Origin: CAYTQK01 sp964439745
GTDB taxonomy: Bacteria > Desulfobacterota > Desulfobacteria > Desulfobacterales > Desulfosudaceae
Length of the DNA stretch: 17,842 bases
Direction: 5' to 3'
Assembly (NCBI GenBank): GCA_964439745.1
Contig: CAYTQK010000028.1
Location: 1 to 17,842, forward strand
In this document: one piece after another, positions 6,680 to 14,032 of the stretch
Position numbering within the stretch: position 1 is the stretch's first letter
Layout: the number at the start of each line of letters is the position of its first letter
Translations under genes and position numbers: made by a program
The notes under the pieces: generated by a model
Database searches by the model: none
What the model was told of the DNA's origin: nothing
Seen by the model: the letters and a program-made list of their open reading frames with translations, nothing else

Positions 6680-9478
6680 ATGGATTACAAGAAGACGCTG
6701 AACCTGCCGGCCACCCGCTTTCCCATGAAGGCCTCGCTGGTGCAGCGCGAACCGGAACAGCTGAAAAAATGGGAAGAAGACCGGTTATACGAAACCATCA
6801 AGGCTGCCACCGCCGACCGGCCCAAGTTCGTCCTGCATGACGGCCCTCCCTATGCCAACGGCCGCATTCACATCGGCACGGCCTTGAACAAGATCCTCAA
6901 GGATATCATCGTCCGCAGCAAGCGCATGGCCGGCTTCAACGTGCACTACGTGCCCGGCTGGGACTGTCACGGCCTGCCCATCGAGCACAACGTGGACAAG
7001 GAGCTGGGTCCCAAAAAAAAGACCGTCTCCCAGACAGAAAAACGCGGTATCTGCCGTAAATACGCCGAAAAATACATCGACATCCAGCGCGAGGAGTTCA
7101 AGCGTCTGGGCATCATGGGGGAATGGGACGATCCCTACCTGACCATGAACTATGAATACGAGGCGGTCATCGCCAAAGAATGCTGCGATTTCGCCCTCAA
7201 CAACAACCTGGTCCGGCACAAGAAGCCCATCTACTGGTGCTGCACCTGTGAAACCGCCCTGGCCGAGGCGGAGATCGAATACCACGACGAAAGCACGCCC
7301 TCCATCTACGTGGCCTTTGCCGCCAGCGACGACTTGTCGGCCGTCATTCCCGAAGCCGCCGGCCAGCCGGCTGCCATCGTCATCTGGACCACCACCCCCT
7401 GGACACTGCCGGCCAACCTGGCCATTGCCCTGCACCCGGATTTTGAATACGCCGCCGTCCAGACCGCCGACCGCGGCATTCTCATCCTGGCCGCCGAGCT
7501 GGTGGAATCCTGCCTGGCGACCTTCGGCATCACCGACTATACGGTGCTGCAGCGGTTTCCGGCCGGCGCCCTGGAGGGTAAGCGGTTCGCCCACCCCCTC
7601 TACGACCGGACCTCCCTGGTCATCACCGGCCGCCATGTCACCCTGGAAGCCGGTACCGGCTGTGTCCACACCGCCCCGGGCCACGGCGCCGAAGACTACG
7701 AGGCTGCCCGGGAATACGGCCTGGACATCTACTCGCCGGTCGACGACCAGGGCCGGTTTACCGAAGAGGTGGCGCAGTTGGCCGGCCGCTTCGTGTTTGA
7801 AGCCAACGACGATATCATGGCGCAGCTGGAGGCCAACCAGTCCCTGCTGGCCCGGGACACCATGCGCCACTCCTACCCCCATTGCTGGCGCTGCAAAAAA
7901 CCGGTCATTTTCCGGGCCACGGCCCAGTGGTTCATTACCATGGACAAGACCGGCCTGCGGCAGAAGGCCCTGGCCGAAATCGACAACGTGCGGTGGATTC
8001 CCCGTTGGGGCCGGGAACGGATCTACGGCATGATCGAGAACCGGCCGGACTGGTGCGTCTCCCGGCAACGCTCCTGGGGCGTACCCATCACGGTCTTTTT
8101 CTGCGAACACTGCGGGGCGGTGCACATGAATGCCGCCGTTCGCGACCGCATTTACGAACTTTTCCGGGAACACGGTTCGGACATCTGGTTTGAAAAAGAG
8201 GCCGCCGAATTTCTCGGCGACGATACCTCCTGCCCGGCCTGCGGCAGCACCGATTTGATCCAGGAGACCGATATCCTGGACGTCTGGTTCGACTCCGGCG
8301 TCAGCCACGCCGCTGTCCTGGAACGCCGGGCGGAACTGGCCTGGCCGGCCGATCTCTACCTGGAAGGCAGCGACCAGCACCGGGGCTGGTTTCACAGCTC
8401 CCTGCTGACGGCCGTGGAAAACCGGGGGCGGGCGCCGTACAAGGCCGTGTTGACCCACGGTTTTGTGGTCGACGGCCAGGGCAAAAAGATGTCCAAGTCC
8501 ATGGGCAACGTCATCGCCCCGGACAAGATCATCAAGAAGTACGGCACCGAGATCCTGCGGCTGTGGGCGGCCGCGGCCGACTACCGGGAGGACGTTCGCA
8601 TTTCCGACGCCATCGTCAACCAGCTCAGCGACGCCTACAAAAAAATCCGGAACACCTGCCGTTTCATTCTCGGCAACCTGGCCGATTTCAAGCCGGCCGC
8701 GGACCGGGTGGCGCTCGCAGAGATGCCCGGCCTGGACCGCTATGCCCTGCTCACCCTGGGCCGGCTTATCAAGCGGCTGGAAAAAGCCTACGACGATTAT
8801 GAGTTCCACGTGGTCTATCACCGTCTGTACAACTACTGCACCGTGGACCTGTCGGCCTTTTACCTGGACATTCTCAAGGACCGGCTCTACACCGCACCGC
8901 CGGCGGACAAGGACCGGCGCAGCGCCCAGACGGTGATCTACACCGTCATCGACGCCCTGGCCCGGCTGATGGCCCCGATCCTGCCCTTCACCGCCGAAGA
9001 GCTGTGGCGCTATCTGCCGGCTGAAGCCGACCGGCCGGAGAGCATCCACCTGGCCCGGCTGCCCGTGGCGGCCGAAGAGTGGGAATCGACGGAACTGGCC
9101 GCGGAATGGGAAAAACTGCTGCACATCCGCGGCGAAGTGGCCCGGGCCCTGGAAATCGCCCGGGCCGGCAAGGAGATCGGCCATCCCCTCAACGCCGGCC
9201 TGACCATCAGCGCCGCCGGCGAAACAAAACGCCTGCTGGAAAACCACCGGGACAACCTGCGGCAGCTGTTTATTGTTTCCGAAGTACACCTGGCCGACGG
9301 CGGGGAAAAACCGGAAAACGCCTTTGTCAGCGAGGAAATCGAGGGCCTGGTGATCATGGTGGCCCCGGCTGCCGGCCAAAAATGTGAACGCTGCTGGGTG
9401 CATGACACCTCGGTGGGCGATGATACCGATCATCCCACCATCTGCCGACGGTGCCGCCAGGCCCTGGCGGCGATGTAA
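6680..9478 (+). CDS. ileS: Isoleucyl-tRNA synthetase
   Basis: The enzyme charges tRNA-Ile with isoleucine in the cytoplasm, using ATP. The 932 residues match the usual bacterial length. Class I signatures are present: PYANGRIHIGT at 57-67 (the HIGH box, with Thr in the last place) and KMSKS at 603-607. The editing domain lies between them, and the TTTPWTLPANLA threonine-rich stretch is visible near residue 240. The C-terminal zinc site is complete: Cys902/905 and Cys922/925. The full zinc site suggests the standard bacterial form. GAGGA lies about 10 bases before the ATG. The gene heads an operon with lspA and lgt, an order common in proteobacteria. Nothing looks truncated. Confidence 0.98.
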   Translation: MDYKKTLNLPATRFPMKASLVQREPEQLKKWEEDRLYETIKAATADRPKFVLHDGPPYANGRIHIGTALNKILKDIIVRSKRMAGFNVHYVPGWDCHGLPIEHNVDKELGPKKKTVSQTEKRGICRKYAEKYIDIQREEFKRLGIMGEWDDPYLTMNYEYEAVIAKECCDFALNNNLVRHKKPIYWCCTCETALAEAEIEYHDESTPSIYVAFAASDDLSAVIPEAAGQPAAIVIWTTTPWTLPANLAIALHPDFEYAAVQTADRGILILAAELVESCLATFGITDYTVLQRFPAGALEGKRFAHPLYDRTSLVITGRHVTLEAGTGCVHTAPGHGAEDYEAAREYGLDIYSPVDDQGRFTEEVAQLAGRFVFEANDDIMAQLEANQSLLARDTMRHSYPHCWRCKKPVIFRATAQWFITMDKTGLRQKALAEIDNVRWIPRWGRERIYGMIENRPDWCVSRQRSWGVPITVFFCEHCGAVHMNAAVRDRIYELFREHGSDIWFEKEAAEFLGDDTSCPACGSTDLIQETDILDVWFDSGVSHAAVLERRAELAWPADLYLEGSDQHRGWFHSSLLTAVENRGRAPYKAVLTHGFVVDGQGKKMSKSMGNVIAPDKIIKKYGTEILRLWAAAADYREDVRISDAIVNQLSDAYKKIRNTCRFILGNLADFKPAADRVALAEMPGLDRYALLTLGRLIKRLEKAYDDYEFHVVYHRLYNYCTVDLSAFYLDILKDRLYTAPPADKDRRSAQTVIYTVIDALARLMAPILPFTAEELWRYLPAEADRPESIHLARLPVAAEEWESTELAAEWEKLLHIRGEVARALEIARAGKEIGHPLNAGLTISAAGETKRLLENHRDNLRQLFIVSEVHLADGGEKPENAFVSEEIEGLVIMVAPAAGQKCERCWVHDTSVGDDTDHPTICRRCRQALAAM

Positions 9479-9513
9479 CGGATTCGGACCGCATCGCCCG
9501 GACAATACAAAAA

Positions 9514-10011
9514 ATGCCCATGACCGACCGCGCCGCCAAAACAGTGCTGATTACCGGCCTCACCCTGGTCATGGTAATGCTGGATCAGCTCACCAAGTAT
9601 CTGGTTGTGCAGCAGATGGCCCTGCACCAGAGCATTCCCGTCATCCCGGGATTTTTCAACCTGACCCGGATTCACAACCCCGGCGGCGCCTTCGGCTTCA
9701 TGGCCGGCCAGAGTCACCAGATCCGGGCCTTGCTGTTTGTCGCCATTACCCTGGCGGTGGCCGCTTTTGTCCTCTATCTCTACTGGCAGACTCCGCGGCG
9801 GTATCCCTGGTTTCTGACCGCCCTGGCCCTGGTCTTCAGCGGGGCGGTGGGCAACCTCATCGACCGGGTGCGGGAGGGAGCGGTGGTGGATTTCCTGGAT
9901 TTTTACATCCACCACCTCCACTGGCCGGCCTTCAACGTGGCCGACAGCGCCATCTCCGTCGGCATGGCCATCATCATCATTCACCTCATCTTCAAAAAGG
10001 TACCGGTATAG
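9514..10011 (+). CDS. lspA: Lipoprotein signal peptidase (signal peptidase II)
   Basis: The aspartyl protease LspA cleaves the signal peptide of diacylglyceryl-modified prolipoproteins in the inner membrane. From the ATG at 9514 it has 165 residues, the normal length, with four membrane segments. The conserved motifs are NPGGAFG (55-61), GNLIDR with catalytic Asp117, and FNVADSAI with catalytic Asp144. An in-frame start at 9451 would add 21 hydrophilic residues and overlap ileS. A second ATG at 9520 is equally plausible. No clear ribosome site is visible, so translation may be coupled to ileS, which ends 35 bases upstream. Its enzyme partner Lgt is encoded 2 bases downstream. Confidence 0.95.
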   Translation: MPMTDRAAKTVLITGLTLVMVMLDQLTKYLVVQQMALHQSIPVIPGFFNLTRIHNPGGAFGFMAGQSHQIRALLFVAITLAVAAFVLYLYWQTPRRYPWFLTALALVFSGAVGNLIDRVREGAVVDFLDFYIHHLHWPAFNVADSAISVGMAIIIIHLIFKKVPV

Positions 10012-10013
10012 CC

Positions 10014-10796
10014 ATGCATCCCATTCTGATTGAAATCGGCGGTCTGACCATTTATACCTATGGATTTTTTGCGGCCCTGGGGCTGCTGACAGCCATCTGG
10101 ACGACCAGCCGGCTGGCCCGGCGCAGCGGTATCGCCTCCGAGCATATCATGAACATCTGCTTTTACGGGGTGCTGGCCGGGCTGGCCGGCGCCCGCCTGC
10201 TGTACGTGGTCATCAACCCGGCTGAATTTCTGGCCCGGCCCCTGGAGATCTTCAAGGTCTGGAACGGCGGGCTGGTCTTTTTCGGGGCCTTTTTCGGGGC
10301 CCTGGCAGTGGTTCTCGTCTATGCCCGGGCGCATGATCTTGCCTTGGGAAAAATTTTCGACCTGGCCGCCCTGTTCGCGCCCCTGGCCCATGCCATCGGC
10401 CGGCTGGGCTGTTTTTCCGCGGGCTGCTGCTACGGGGAAATCTGCACCCGGCCCTGGGCGGTGACCTTTACCGATCCCCATACCCTGGCCCGGCCCATGG
10501 GCGTGCCCTTGCATCCCACCCAGCTCTATTCCAGTTTTACCAATTTTATCATTTTCGGGGTGCTGCTGGCCCTGTTTCTGAAGGGCCGGTTTTCCGGCCG
10601 TCTCTTTCTGGTCTACCTGGTGGTCTACGGGCTGACCCGTTCTGGTATCGAGAGCTTCCGGGGCGACCCCCGGGGAACGGTCTTGTCCGGGGCCCTGTCC
10701 ACCTCCCAGGCCATTGGTTTGTCCGCGGCCCTGATCGCGGCGGTGATCCTGGTGATATTGTTGCTGCGGGATAAAAACAAAAAATCCCGAAAATGA
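10014..10796 (+). CDS. lgt: Prolipoprotein diacylglyceryl transferase
   Basis: Lgt transfers diacylglycerol from phosphatidylglycerol to the lipobox cysteine of prolipoproteins, the step before LspA acts. The 260-residue protein has about seven membrane segments and the family marks GARLLYV (59-65), HAIGRLGCFSAGCCYG (126-141; the Arg is the key conserved residue), HPTQLYSS (177-184) and GIESFRGD (211-218). The GCFSAGCCYG form is a common variant of the GRxGNFxNxE signature. The ATG at 10014 follows the lspA stop by two bases. The reading frame stays open far upstream through lspA, but those residues are out-of-frame shadow. Confidence 0.96.
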   Translation: MHPILIEIGGLTIYTYGFFAALGLLTAIWTTSRLARRSGIASEHIMNICFYGVLAGLAGARLLYVVINPAEFLARPLEIFKVWNGGLVFFGAFFGALAVVLVYARAHDLALGKIFDLAALFAPLAHAIGRLGCFSAGCCYGEICTRPWAVTFTDPHTLARPMGVPLHPTQLYSSFTNFIIFGVLLALFLKGRFSGRLFLVYLVVYGLTRSGIESFRGDPRGTVLSGALSTSQAIGLSAALIAAVILVILLLRDKNKKSRK

Positions 10797-10828
10797 GGAT
10801 GGCGGCCGGCACGGTAACCGGCGCATCC
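10797..10828. repeat. Hairpin between lgt and holA
   Basis: GGATGGCGGCCGG (10797-10809) can pair with CCGGCGCATCC (10818-10828) with two bulged G residues and a loop of about eight bases. It begins directly after the lgt stop. No T-run follows, so it may be a processing or mRNA-stability hairpin rather than a terminator. Confidence 0.35.
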
Positions 10829-10860
10829 GATACAGTCACTCAAAATCGAAGATTGCTGCC

Positions 10861-12339
10861 ATGGCGGTCATTGCCCACAGCAAGCTGGAAAAATTCCTGG
10901 TCAAAAAAGAGGCCCCGGCGCCGATCTACCTGATTTTCGGCGACACCTACCTCTGCGCCCAGGCCTTCGACGCCCTGACCGCGGCGCTGCTGCCGGAAGA
11001 ACACCGGGATTTTGGCCTGGACACGTTGGAAGGGGCGGAGGACGATATTTACGAGGCCCTGGAACGGGTCAACACCTTCTCCCTGGACTCCGCCCCGAAA
11101 GTGGTAGCCCTGCGCGATTCGCGGATTTTTTACAGCAAGTCCGACGACGGCAAGCTGATCGGCCGGATCAAGGAGGCCCTGGCCGACGACAAGCCGGACC
11201 GCGCCGCCGGCCCTTTTCTGAAGCTGCTGGCCCTGCAGGATCTGGACCTGGATTCGCTGGGCAAAGAGGAAAAGGAAAAGCTGCTGGCGGCCGATCCCGA
11301 CGGCGGCAATAAAGACGACTGGCTGGAAATCGTTATCGACCATTGCCGGCAGGCCGGGGTAGCCCCTTCACCCGTATCCGACCCGGCCGCGGCCCTGCAA
11401 CAGGCCGTGGCAAAGGGCTTTGCCCCGGCCAATCACCTGGTCATCACCACCGACGTGGTGGACAAGCGCCGCCGGCTGTTTAAAACCATCCAGGAGCACG
11501 GCCATGTCATTGACTGCAGCGTGGCCGCCGGGGATACCAAGGCCGCCCGGCAGGCCCAGCAGTCAGCCCTGGCCGACCTGGCCAAGACGGTCCTGGAGCG
11601 CCGGGGCAAAAACCTGGAGCCGGCCGCCTTCCAGGGTTTGTCCGAACTGACCGGCTTTGATCCGGGCACCTTTCACAACCACCTGGAAAAACTGGCCGCC
11701 TATGTCGGCGACCGCCCCGCCATCACCGCCGATGATGTCAAGCGGCTGGCCCGGCGGACCCGCACCGATCCCATCTACACCCTGACCAACGCGGTTTTCG
11801 ACAGGGACCGCACCCAGGCCCTGTACTACCTGGAAAGCTTGCTCTCCGGCAGCGAGGCTGTTCATCCCCTCCAGGTGCTGGCCGCCCTGATCAACCAGGT
11901 GCGCAAACTGCTCATCATCCGTGATTTCATGGATTCAGCCGCCGGTCGAAGCTGGCAGGCAAAGATGCGCTTTGATGCCTTCAAGCGCCAGGTGATGCCG
12001 GCCGTGGAACAACACGATGCCGCCGCGGCCGAAAAGATCCTGCGGCACGACCGGCAGCTGGCCGGCGAAGATCCGGACGCGACAACGCCCCCCAAAAAGT
12101 CCGCCCCCAAAAAGCCGCCGGCCGACCTGATGATCGCCGCCGGCTCGGGCAACCCCTACCCGGTCTACATGAACTTCAAAAAGGCGGCCGGCTTTACCCG
12201 GTCTGAACTTCTCTCCTTCTACCCCGCCCTGCAGCAGGCCGACCGTAGGCTGAAAACCCTGTCCGACAAGGACCCGGCCGCCCGCTTCGTCCTGGAAAGC
12301 CTGATTATCAAGATATCGGGTTGTCCCTCAAGTCAGTAA
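10861..12339 (+). CDS. holA: DNA polymerase III delta subunit (clamp-loader wrench)
   Basis: HolA opens the beta sliding clamp in the clamp-loader complex. The N-terminus fits the family (APIYLIFGDTYLCAQAFDAL at 20-39), as does the C-terminal helical collar (RTDPIYTLTNAVFDRDRTQALYYLESLL, then ALINQVRKLLIIRDF). At 492 residues it is about 150 longer than E. coli HolA. The extra length appears as an acidic, Lys/Leu-rich insert around 90-160 and a Pro/Lys-rich linker around 403-418 (PPKKSAPKKPPAD). A 64-base gap with a hairpin separates it from lgt, so it may share the ileS transcript or have its own start. Its last 12 bases overlap the convergent small membrane gene. Confidence is high for the family and moderate for the insert boundaries. 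Confidence 0.88.
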   Translation: MAVIAHSKLEKFLVKKEAPAPIYLIFGDTYLCAQAFDALTAALLPEEHRDFGLDTLEGAEDDIYEALERVNTFSLDSAPKVVALRDSRIFYSKSDDGKLIGRIKEALADDKPDRAAGPFLKLLALQDLDLDSLGKEEKEKLLAADPDGGNKDDWLEIVIDHCRQAGVAPSPVSDPAAALQQAVAKGFAPANHLVITTDVVDKRRRLFKTIQEHGHVIDCSVAAGDTKAARQAQQSALADLAKTVLERRGKNLEPAAFQGLSELTGFDPGTFHNHLEKLAAYVGDRPAITADDVKRLARRTRTDPIYTLTNAVFDRDRTQALYYLESLLSGSEAVHPLQVLAALINQVRKLLIIRDFMDSAAGRSWQAKMRFDAFKRQVMPAVEQHDAAAAEKILRHDRQLAGEDPDATTPPKKSAPKKPPADLMIAAGSGNPYPVYMNFKKAAGFTRSELLSFYPALQQADRRLKTLSDKDPAARFVLESLIIKISGCPSSQ

Positions 12340-12522
12340 GAGGTAGATGACCCAGTACAATCCCGCCAGGTCCCCCGCCACCAGGGCCACCGTGATCCAG
12401 CGCCAGACGGTGCCGGACGGCTTCTCCGGACGGCCGCCGAACCAGGCCCGGTGCCACAGCGCGGACACCCCGAAAAAAGCAAACAGCAGCACGAAAAACA
12501 ATATGATCTGAATCAGAATCAT
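12328..12522 (-). CDS. Small two-TM membrane protein, unknown function
   Basis: This 64-residue protein is mostly two membrane helices, at about 2-22 and 41-63, joined by a basic loop (HRAWFGGRPEKPSG). An AAGGTG ribosome site lies 2-3 bases upstream of the ATG at 12522, rather close. A near-consensus minus-strand promoter sits about 75 bases upstream (12599-12627). The gene converges on holA and overlaps its end by 12 bases. I recognise no family. The combination of helices, ribosome site and promoter makes it more than a chance frame. Confidence 0.65.
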   Translation of the reverse strand: MILIQIILFFVLLFAFFGVSALWHRAWFGGRPEKPSGTVWRWITVALVAGDLAGLYWVIYLLLT

Positions 12523-12598
12523 GACACCTTATCGCCCTTCGGAATAATGCGGTCGTCTCCCCCGGCCTGGGTTCATTTTTCGACCGGTTGCCTTTGCT

Positions 12599-12627
12599 TT
12601 TATATCTTCTTCCCGGCTGCATGTAAA
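12599..12627 (-). promoter_or_regulatory. Near-consensus sigma70 promoter of the small membrane gene
   Basis: On the minus strand, TTTACA (12622-12627) and TATAAA (12599-12604) each match five of six consensus bases, with a 17-base spacer. This is the best-scoring promoter seen in the window. It points toward the 64-residue gene, leaving a leader of about 70 bases. Confidence 0.6.
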
Positions 12628-12687
12628 GGACCGGCACATCCGCGTCACCACTCTGGCCCGGGCACTGTCCGCCGAAGAATTTTGTTC

Positions 12688-12716
12688 TTGACAAGGCTAT
12701 TTTTTTGAACTAAGTT
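12688..12716 (+). promoter_or_regulatory. Sigma70 promoter of the dehydrogenase-kinase-TetR operon
   Basis: A perfect TTGACA (12688-12693) is followed after 17 bases by TAAGTT (12711-12716), a weak -10 box inside the operator palindrome. Transcription would start near 12723. AGGAGG (12754-12759) sits 5 bases before the first ATG. Confidence 0.55.
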
Positions 12717-12733
12717 AAATTTAACTTTGTTCA
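12706..12733. promoter_or_regulatory. 28-bp palindrome, probable TetR operator
   Basis: The half-sites TGAACTAAGTTAAA and TTTAACTTTGTTCA are reverse complements at 13 of 14 positions; the only mismatch is 12711/12728. The inner 16 bases are a perfect palindrome. The site begins 12 bases after the -35 box and covers the -10 box and likely start site, where a bound repressor would block transcription. The operon it controls ends with a TetR-family gene, so autoregulation is the natural inference. Confidence 0.7.
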
Positions 12734-12764
12734 TTTTTTAATTCCATATCTTCAGGAGGATGAC

Positions 12765-14009
12765 ATGGCAAAAGTGATCGTACTGGGCGGCTGCGGCGCC
12801 GTCGGCAGCGTGGTGGTCAAGAGCCTGGCCGGGACCGGGGATTTTGACGAGGTGGTCATCGGCGACATCGACCGGGACAAAGCCGGCCGGCTGGCGGCCG
12901 ACATCCCCGGCAACAAGGTTTCCGCCGTCACGGTCGACGTCATGGACCGGCAGAGCATTACCGCGGCCATCACCGGGTGCGACCTGGTGGTCAACTGCGT
13001 CGGCCCCTTTTACAAAACCGTGGGCCTGATCGTGGAGGCGGTGCTGGCCGCCGGCATCAACTACCTGGACGTGTGCGACGACGTGGACGTCACCCTGGAA
13101 CTGCTCGACCGCAGCGCGGAAGTGGCCGAAGCCGGCTTGACCATGGTCATCGGCATGGGCAATTCGCCCGGGGCCACCAACCTGCTGGCCCGGTTCGCGG
13201 CCGATCACCTGCTTGACGCCACCGAGGCGGTGGATATCTTTCACGCCCACGGCGGGGAACCCTTGGAAGGCAAGGGCGTCATCGGCCACCGCTTTCACTG
13301 CATGAGCATCGACATTCCCATGTTCCTGGACGGGCAGATGACCCATGTCAAATTCTTTGAAGAAGACGGCCGCGCCCTGCGGGCCACCTTTGATTTTCCC
13401 ATCCTGGGCGACGACATCACCGTCTATCCCTATCCCCATCCCGAACAGGTCACCCTGCCCCGCTACCTGGATCTGCAGCAGGTCACCAACCGGGGGACCA
13501 TCCTGCCCGAGGCCTATTACGACCTGACCAGGGAGGTCTGCCGGCTGGGCCTAGCCGACAAAACCCCCCTGACTGTTGACGGCCGCGAGATCATTCCCTA
13601 TGATTTTGCCACCGCCTTTCTCATCCGGGAACGGGAGCGGATTCTCCAGCAGACCGCTTTCGGCCGGCAAAAGGGCTGCACCTCCACGGTGGTGCGCGGC
13701 ACCAAGGACGGCCAACCCCAGGAAATCCGCTTTCACATGGCCTCGGACTCCCAGGCCCTGGGCGAAGGTACCGGCATACCCGCCGCCCTGGGGGCCATCC
13801 TGCTGCACCGCGGCCAGATCAGCAAAAAAGGGGTCTATCCTCCGGAAGGGTGCATGGATCCCAGGGATTTTATCCAGCTCATTCCCGGCATCCTGGCGGA
13901 CAACCGCAAGAACGATCCGGACAAGAGCGAAAGCCTGCTGGTGGAATTCATCGACGCCGACGGCAACAAAACGACCATGGAGATGATGGAGGCGGCCGCC
14001 ATGATTTAG
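12765..14009 (+). CDS. Saccharopine dehydrogenase-like NAD(P)-dependent oxidoreductase
   Basis: The 414-residue protein opens with a Rossmann fold: AKVIVLGGCGAVGSVVV, with the GxGxxG-type loop at 9-14, and an acidic GDIDRDKA after the second strand. The C-terminal part has features of the saccharopine dehydrogenase C-terminal domain (GTGIPAALGAILLHRGQISKKGVYPPEG). The family oxidises or forms C-N bonds between amino acids and keto compounds, and many members have unknown substrates. It is the first gene of the operon, with a strong AGGAGG ribosome site. Its neighbours are a sugar-type kinase and a repressor, not lysine genes, so true lysine metabolism is unlikely (inference). The family is firm; the substrate is unknown. 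Confidence 0.85.
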   Translation: MAKVIVLGGCGAVGSVVVKSLAGTGDFDEVVIGDIDRDKAGRLAADIPGNKVSAVTVDVMDRQSITAAITGCDLVVNCVGPFYKTVGLIVEAVLAAGINYLDVCDDVDVTLELLDRSAEVAEAGLTMVIGMGNSPGATNLLARFAADHLLDATEAVDIFHAHGGEPLEGKGVIGHRFHCMSIDIPMFLDGQMTHVKFFEEDGRALRATFDFPILGDDITVYPYPHPEQVTLPRYLDLQQVTNRGTILPEAYYDLTREVCRLGLADKTPLTVDGREIIPYDFATAFLIRERERILQQTAFGRQKGCTSTVVRGTKDGQPQEIRFHMASDSQALGEGTGIPAALGAILLHRGQISKKGVYPPEGCMDPRDFIQLIPGILADNRKNDPDKSESLLVEFIDADGNKTTMEMMEAAAMI

Positions 14010-14032
14010 CCCCCAAACCCGGAAGGAACGGA

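Noticed and set aside
6785..9505. Open frame of 906 codons on the minus strand across ileS
   Set aside because: It is exactly antisense to a confident ileS. GC-rich third codon positions make TTA, CTA and TCA rare, which leaves long antisense frames. Its translation shows no domain.
9384..10013. Upstream extension of the lgt frame
   Set aside because: The frame stays open through lspA, but Lgt homology begins at the ATG at 10014, and the upstream residues are low-complexity shadow.
13850..14032. Upstream extension of the kinase frame
   Set aside because: It overlaps the dehydrogenase end. The FGGY N-terminus begins at 14033 with a good ribosome site.
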